64,000 nt of DNA from Chryseobacterium defluvii (lineage in GTDB: Bacteria; Bacteroidota; Bacteroidia; Flavobacteriales; Weeksellaceae). A program made the translations under genes and the position numbers. The DNA lies in assembly GCF_014204415.1 (NCBI RefSeq), contig NZ_JACHLE010000001.1:1736001-1800000 (forward strand). Direction: 5' to 3'. Each line of letters opens with the position of its first letter. Position 1 is the stretch's first letter. Below, piece by piece: positions 62,620 to 64,000 of the stretch. The notes beneath the pieces are model-generated. The model searched no databases and had not been told where the DNA came from. It saw nothing but the letters and a program-made list of their open reading frames with translations.

Positions 62620-63750
62620 TCATTTAAAAGGCTTTCTTTGTATCCATTCCGTTTTTGGGTTCAATGACGGGAATATCCTGTCCATAAACCGATTCAACAA
62701 TCCGTTTTTATGTCTGATCAATCCGAAAATGTCAACAGGTTCGGCACCTATCGTGGATTTGATTTCCAATGCTGTTCTCCCGAAAATAATTCTCCTGAAA
62801 CGATGATCAATCCCAAATCGTACTATATCCAGAAGCATATTCAGATACAACTGCTTTTCCTTTTGCAACTCTTTATTATATCCTAAAAAATAGGTATCGA
62901 TGTCATCATTATTAAGGATCAAGGTATAAAAACCGGTAAGCTTTCCATTCAGGAAATATCCGAAGACTTTAAAATTCTGATCCAGGTTCTCTTTCATCTT
63001 TTCAAAATGATTTTCGGCCAGGAAAAATGTATTAAAAGGGGCATTTTCAGCCACATTCTGATACAGGATATTAATTTCTTTATGATATTTCCTGATCTCA
63101 TCAAGCTGCAGCTCTTGCTTCTCAATTCCTTCTGATTTTTTCCTTGCTGACTTTGCCCGGGTCCTGTATTTGGTAGAAAAAGCATCCAGATAATCATTAA
63201 AACCTACCCAGCTTTCTTTTAAATTCAAAATCATATTGGGCTGAACAGAAAATCTGAAATAAGAATGGTAATTCCTTCCCTTAAAATGATTGACAAAATC
63301 AGCCTGATAATCTTTATAGATGATCAATGCTGTTTTCCTTACCTCCTTTTGCATTTTATACACCGCATCATCTAAAAGAACAAGGATCTGCTCCCTGGTA
63401 GCTTTTGACGGATCAAAATAAAACCCGTTTTGCCCGGTCAGCATATTATTTCCCAGGATCATAACATCTCCACTGAATTTTCTTGCTAAAAAATTCCGCA
63501 TACTACACCAAACCTGATTCTTTTGAAAAGTCGAATGATACTGAAAATCCAGATACTGAAATAATGCTCCGCCTATTAATTTCTCATCTTCAAAAAAAGC
63601 GGCATAACAGCAACGCATATTATCCGGTGCAGACCTTTCTAAAGCATCAAAATACTCTCTGGACAGCATGATGTTATGGTCCCCGATGACAGTATTCCAA
63701 TTTAAGGGTAAGCTGGAAGCACTGTTATATATCTTTATTCTGTACAACAT
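62620..63750 (-). CDS. GNAT/FemAB-like acyltransferase-fold protein
   Basis: A 376-residue cytoplasmic protein with the doubled GNAT-like layout of FemAB/BioF2-type (Acetyltransf_6) proteins. Seen are FEDEKLIGGALFQYLDF (first half), FSTKYRTRAKSARKKSEG in the middle, and YFLNGKLTGFYTLILNNDDIDTYFLGYNKELQKEKQLYLNMLLDIVRFGIDHRF in the second half. The substrate is unknown. The gene ends directly against the GH25 stop, and a peptidoglycan-related role is possible only by that neighbourhood. Confidence 0.82.
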   Translation of the reverse strand: MLYRIKIYNSASSLPLNWNTVIGDHNIMLSREYFDALERSAPDNMRCCYAAFFEDEKLIGGALFQYLDFQYHSTFQKNQVWCSMRNFLARKFSGDVMILGNNMLTGQNGFYFDPSKATREQILVLLDDAVYKMQKEVRKTALIIYKDYQADFVNHFKGRNYHSYFRFSVQPNMILNLKESWVGFNDYLDAFSTKYRTRAKSARKKSEGIEKQELQLDEIRKYHKEINILYQNVAENAPFNTFFLAENHFEKMKENLDQNFKVFGYFLNGKLTGFYTLILNNDDIDTYFLGYNKELQKEKQLYLNMLLDIVRFGIDHRFRRIIFGRTALEIKSTIGAEPVDIFGLIRHKNGLLNRFMDRIFPSLNPKTEWIQRKPFK

Positions 63751-63754
63751 AAAA

Positions 63755-63774
63755 AAGGCTACAAATGTAGCCTT
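63755..63774 (-). terminator. Terminator of the gene at the right edge
   Basis: Stem AAGGCTACA / TGTAGCCTT (63755-63763 with 63766-63774). On the minus strand it is followed by six T. Confidence 0.87.
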
Positions 63775-63795
63775 ATCTGTTTAAATTATCAGTAT

Positions 63796-64000
63796 TTATT
63801 TCTGTGTTACCCAATGAAAGCCATTCATTTCATACCAACCGCAAACAATACCTCCCATGATCGTTAATGAGATTGCCCAGTAAGCAACATTAATAAAAAT
63901 ATATTTCCATGACCTTCTTTCGAATAAGGAATTAATGGTGAATAAGGGAAAAACAAGGAAAAGTGCAGTAATGAAACCATGCAAGGCACCATGCCCGAAA
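63796..64000 (-). CDS. DUF1761-like membrane protein, C-terminal part (5' end outside window)
   Basis: The frame is open to the window edge, so only the last ~67 residues are visible. They begin FGHGALHGFITALFLVFPLF, continue INSLFERRSWKYIFINVAYWAISLTIMGGIVCGWY and end HWVTQK. Two TM helices around an ERRSWKYIFINxxYW loop are typical of DUF1761 membrane proteins, whose function is unknown. It ends before a clear terminator. Confidence 0.72.
   Translation of the reverse strand, partial: FGHGALHGFITALFLVFPLFTINSLFERRSWKYIFINVAYWAISLTIMGGIVCGWYEMNGFHWVTQK

Noticed and set aside
1..64000. CRISPR array, complete prophage or complete IS element
   Set aside because: No regularly spaced direct repeats, no phage structural or integrase genes and no complete transposase were seen.

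Overview
The window looks like ordinary chromosome of a Bacteroidota bacterium of the class Flavobacteriia, most likely Chryseobacterium or a close relative (Weeksellaceae). The basis is low GC, the Bacteroidota promoter -7 box TAnnTTTG upstream of many genes, several TTG starts, type IX secretion (T9SS) sorting domains with a T9SS plug-family protein, and protein sequences that read as Chryseobacterium-like. This is inferred by reading alone; no database search was run. Both edges cut genes: fmt on the left and a DUF1761-type membrane protein on the right.

Layout. 1-9 kb: housekeeping genes (fmt end, ribBA with a degenerate RibA half, a flavin monooxygenase, a PIF1-type helicase, a gamma-carbonic-anhydrase-like protein, an Nfu-type Fe-S scaffold, hemH). 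9-15.2 kb: a trehalose-use cluster (AraC regulator divergent from MFS importer, cytoplasmic trehalase and TonB receptor). 15.3-18.2 kb: metallo-beta-lactamase-fold hydrolase, T9SS plug-family protein, a repeat-rich spacer and a thioredoxin-like protein. 18.3-25.3 kb: a TetR-controlled RND efflux operon with four copies of a near-palindromic operator. 25.4-31.7 kb: miaA, yicC, gmk, nadA, folB, a DUF4403 protein and an RDD protein. 31.7-38.5 kb: tRNA-Cys followed by an accessory segment with two overlapping HTH genes, two surface proteins sharing a domain, a membrane TPR/HTH regulator and a gene-poor kilobase with a decayed element. 38.5-45 kb: glycine-zipper lipoprotein, large membrane protein, aroC, two thioredoxin-fold proteins, YkvA protein, and a fused UMP synthase. 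45-53.2 kb: envelope proteins (a degenerate M1-peptidase/beta-barrel fusion, two T9SS cargo proteins, a 1093-residue outer-membrane protein). 53.2-56.1 kb: a TPP riboswitch leading a tightly coupled four-gene operon. 56.1-64 kb: dusB, deoC, an Lrp regulator, an EEP-fold nuclease, trmD with NDH-2, a GH25 muramidase and a GNAT/FemAB-like protein.

The strongest candidate for an undescribed system is the TPP-riboswitch operon at 53.23-56.08 kb. It encodes a SAM methyltransferase, a PurM/HypE-superfamily protein without the HypE C-terminal cysteine, a ThiE/TenI-fold protein without the expected catalytic residues, and a Trm112-like zinc-ribbon protein. None is a canonical thiamin biosynthesis enzyme, yet all four appear to be under thiamin control. 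Secondary points are the operator array of the efflux operon, the eukaryote-order OPRT-ODC fusion, the dead RibA half of RibBA, the peptidase-like/barrel fusion and the accessory segment next to tRNA-Cys.
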